A stretch of 5,756 nucleotides of DNA from Planctomycetota bacterium. Lineage in GTDB: Bacteria > Planctomycetota > SZUA-567. The notes beneath the pieces were generated by a model. That model saw nothing but the letters and a program-made list of their open reading frames with translations. It did no database searches and was not told where the DNA came from. Shown piece after piece: positions 5,013 to 5,756 of this stretch. The translations under genes were made by a program, and so were the position numbers. Location of the stretch: the NCBI GenBank assembly GCA_031278535.1, contig JAITKH010000335.1:1-5756 (forward strand). Reading direction: 5' to 3'. Position 1 is the stretch's first letter, and each line of letters begins with the position of its first letter.

Positions 5013-5756
5013 TTAACGTCCGGCGTAGAATCCCTTTTCGGTAATCTTTCCCGTCATGGCGTCGGCATAGACGCGATAATAGGCCCATTCCCGCAAAGCC
5101 GGATCGTCCTTGCCGGCCCAAAATTGCCAGACCATGATTTTCCGTTTTTCATTCGAGTCATAATATCTGGCCTTTCGAAGCATTGGCATGATGTCATTGA
5201 AAAATCCGCCTATGCCAACATAATTCTGATCCAGCCAGCGGCAGGCTTCCAGCCGTTCCCGAGGGACTTTCGACGTCAGACGTTCCACCCACCGCTCCGA
5301 TCCGGAAGGGGCTTTTTCGTAAGCGCGGTTTTGGGTCACCGCCCTCCCCTCCTCCCGATTTTCGAAATCCTCGGGCGAAAGGACAAAATGCCGTTCCGTA
5401 AGATTGTCCTTGATAATGCCGGTACCCTTGCATTTGAGACAGGCGAAACGCACATTGATATGGGATGTGATGTTTTCAAACGGCGCCGCTCTTGTTCCCG
5501 TTCCCTTACAGTCGGGACAGGTATCGTCCCGATATGTAGTCACATGAAGAAGATACTCGGGATCGACATAAATTGTCAAGAGGGTTCCCCTGGTTTTTTG
5601 ATCCCGGGTTCGTTTCCGATAATATTTCCCCTCCTTTAAAAGGGCTTTTGTTTCATTGAGAATTTCCGGCCTGTTTACTTGGCATTCCTCGAGATATTTT
5701 CCCAAGGAATAGGCGCCAAGATTGATCGGAATATAACTCCCTTTTCGAGGAGCCAG
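5013..5756 (-). CDS. Unrecognised protein with two CxxCxGxG zinc-ribbon motifs (5' end beyond window)
   Basis: The frame is open from the right edge to TAA at 5013, giving at least 247 residues with no stop and no ATG near the edge. The true start therefore probably lies outside. A TTG at 5705 is in frame but has no ribosome site, and the residues before it (SYIPINLGAYS) look like ordinary coding sequence. Two DnaJ-type cysteine motifs are seen: CPDCKGTG (bases 5496-5519) and CLKCKGTG (bases 5418-5441), enough for one four-cysteine zinc site. Full DnaJ has four such motifs, and no J-domain or substrate-binding domain is visible here. The C-terminal half is charged, helical and rich in aromatics (MVWQFWAG, REWAYYRVYAD) and matches no family I know. 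It stops two bases before murI starts, so the two are almost certainly one transcript. Zinc binding is inferred; function is unknown. Confidence 0.75.
   Translation of the reverse strand: MAPRKGSYIPINLGAYSLGKYLEECQVNRPEILNETKALLKEGKYYRKRTRDQKTRGTLLTIYVDPEYLLHVTTYRDDTCPDCKGTGTRAAPFENITSHINVRFACLKCKGTGIIKDNLTERHFVLSPEDFENREEGRAVTQNRAYEKAPSGSERWVERLTSKVPRERLEACRWLDQNYVGIGGFFNDIMPMLRKARYYDSNEKRKIMVWQFWAGKDDPALREWAYYRVYADAMTGKITEKGFYAGR

Noticed and set aside
5418..5519. Identification of the zinc-motif gene as dnaJ
   Set aside because: Only two of the four CxxCxGxG motifs are present and there is no J-domain HPD motif or DnaJ C-terminal domain in the visible part.
4878..5639. Plus-strand open frame of 253 codons
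   Set aside because: It is antisense to the murI start and the CxxCxGxG gene, whose reading is supported by complete motifs and tight gene spacing. It has no domain or ribosome site of its own.
5013..5705. TTG at 5705 as the true start of the zinc-motif gene
   Set aside because: There is no ribosome site before it, and the frame continues open with normal-looking protein sequence to the window edge, so the gene is treated as 5' incomplete.

Overview
The window looks like bacterial chromosome, moderately GC-rich overall. The genes suggest a motile, diderm-type bacterium: chemotaxis and flagellar-export families (a CheX-like protein and a stand-alone FlhB C-terminal domain), peptidoglycan enzymes (glutamate racemase, a LysM-L,D-transpeptidase) and an RtcB RNA ligase. 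Nothing here fixes the phylum. A deltaproteobacterial or PVC-group (Lentisphaerae/Verrucomicrobia-like) origin would fit the family combination, but that is a guess. I see no phage or plasmid gene, transposase, CRISPR array, tRNA or rRNA.

Layout. Bases 1-180 hold a tiny Lys/Ala/Pro-rich histone-H1-tail-like gene (55-180). Bases 181-431 are a regulatory gap with a possible terminator, a 14-bp direct repeat and a good sigma70-type promoter (TTGCCG, 17-bp spacer, TATACT). That promoter should drive a plus-strand pair: a cheX-like gene (432-941) and, 23 bp later, an flhB C-terminal-domain gene (965-1291). Immediately after the second stop codon is a perfect 23-bp inverted repeat (1292-1344). Then comes rtcB (1421-2629), also on the plus strand.

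The other half is on the minus strand and converges on rtcB. Read in its own direction it starts beyond the right edge with a gene of unknown function carrying two CxxCxGxG zinc-ribbon motifs (5756-5013, 5' end outside the window). Two bases later comes murI (5010-4171), and after an 87-bp gap a membrane-anchored LysM/L,D-transpeptidase (4083-2671). The tight spacing and common direction suggest one transcription unit. MurI supplies D-glutamate for peptidoglycan precursors, and the transpeptidase would remodel or cross-link the finished wall.

No complete undescribed system is evident. The items most worth a second look are the perfect palindrome at 1292-1344, the unrecognised two-zinc-motif gene next to murI, the isolated rtcB without visible partner genes, and the direct repeats spaced 63 bp apart upstream of the cheX-like promoter.
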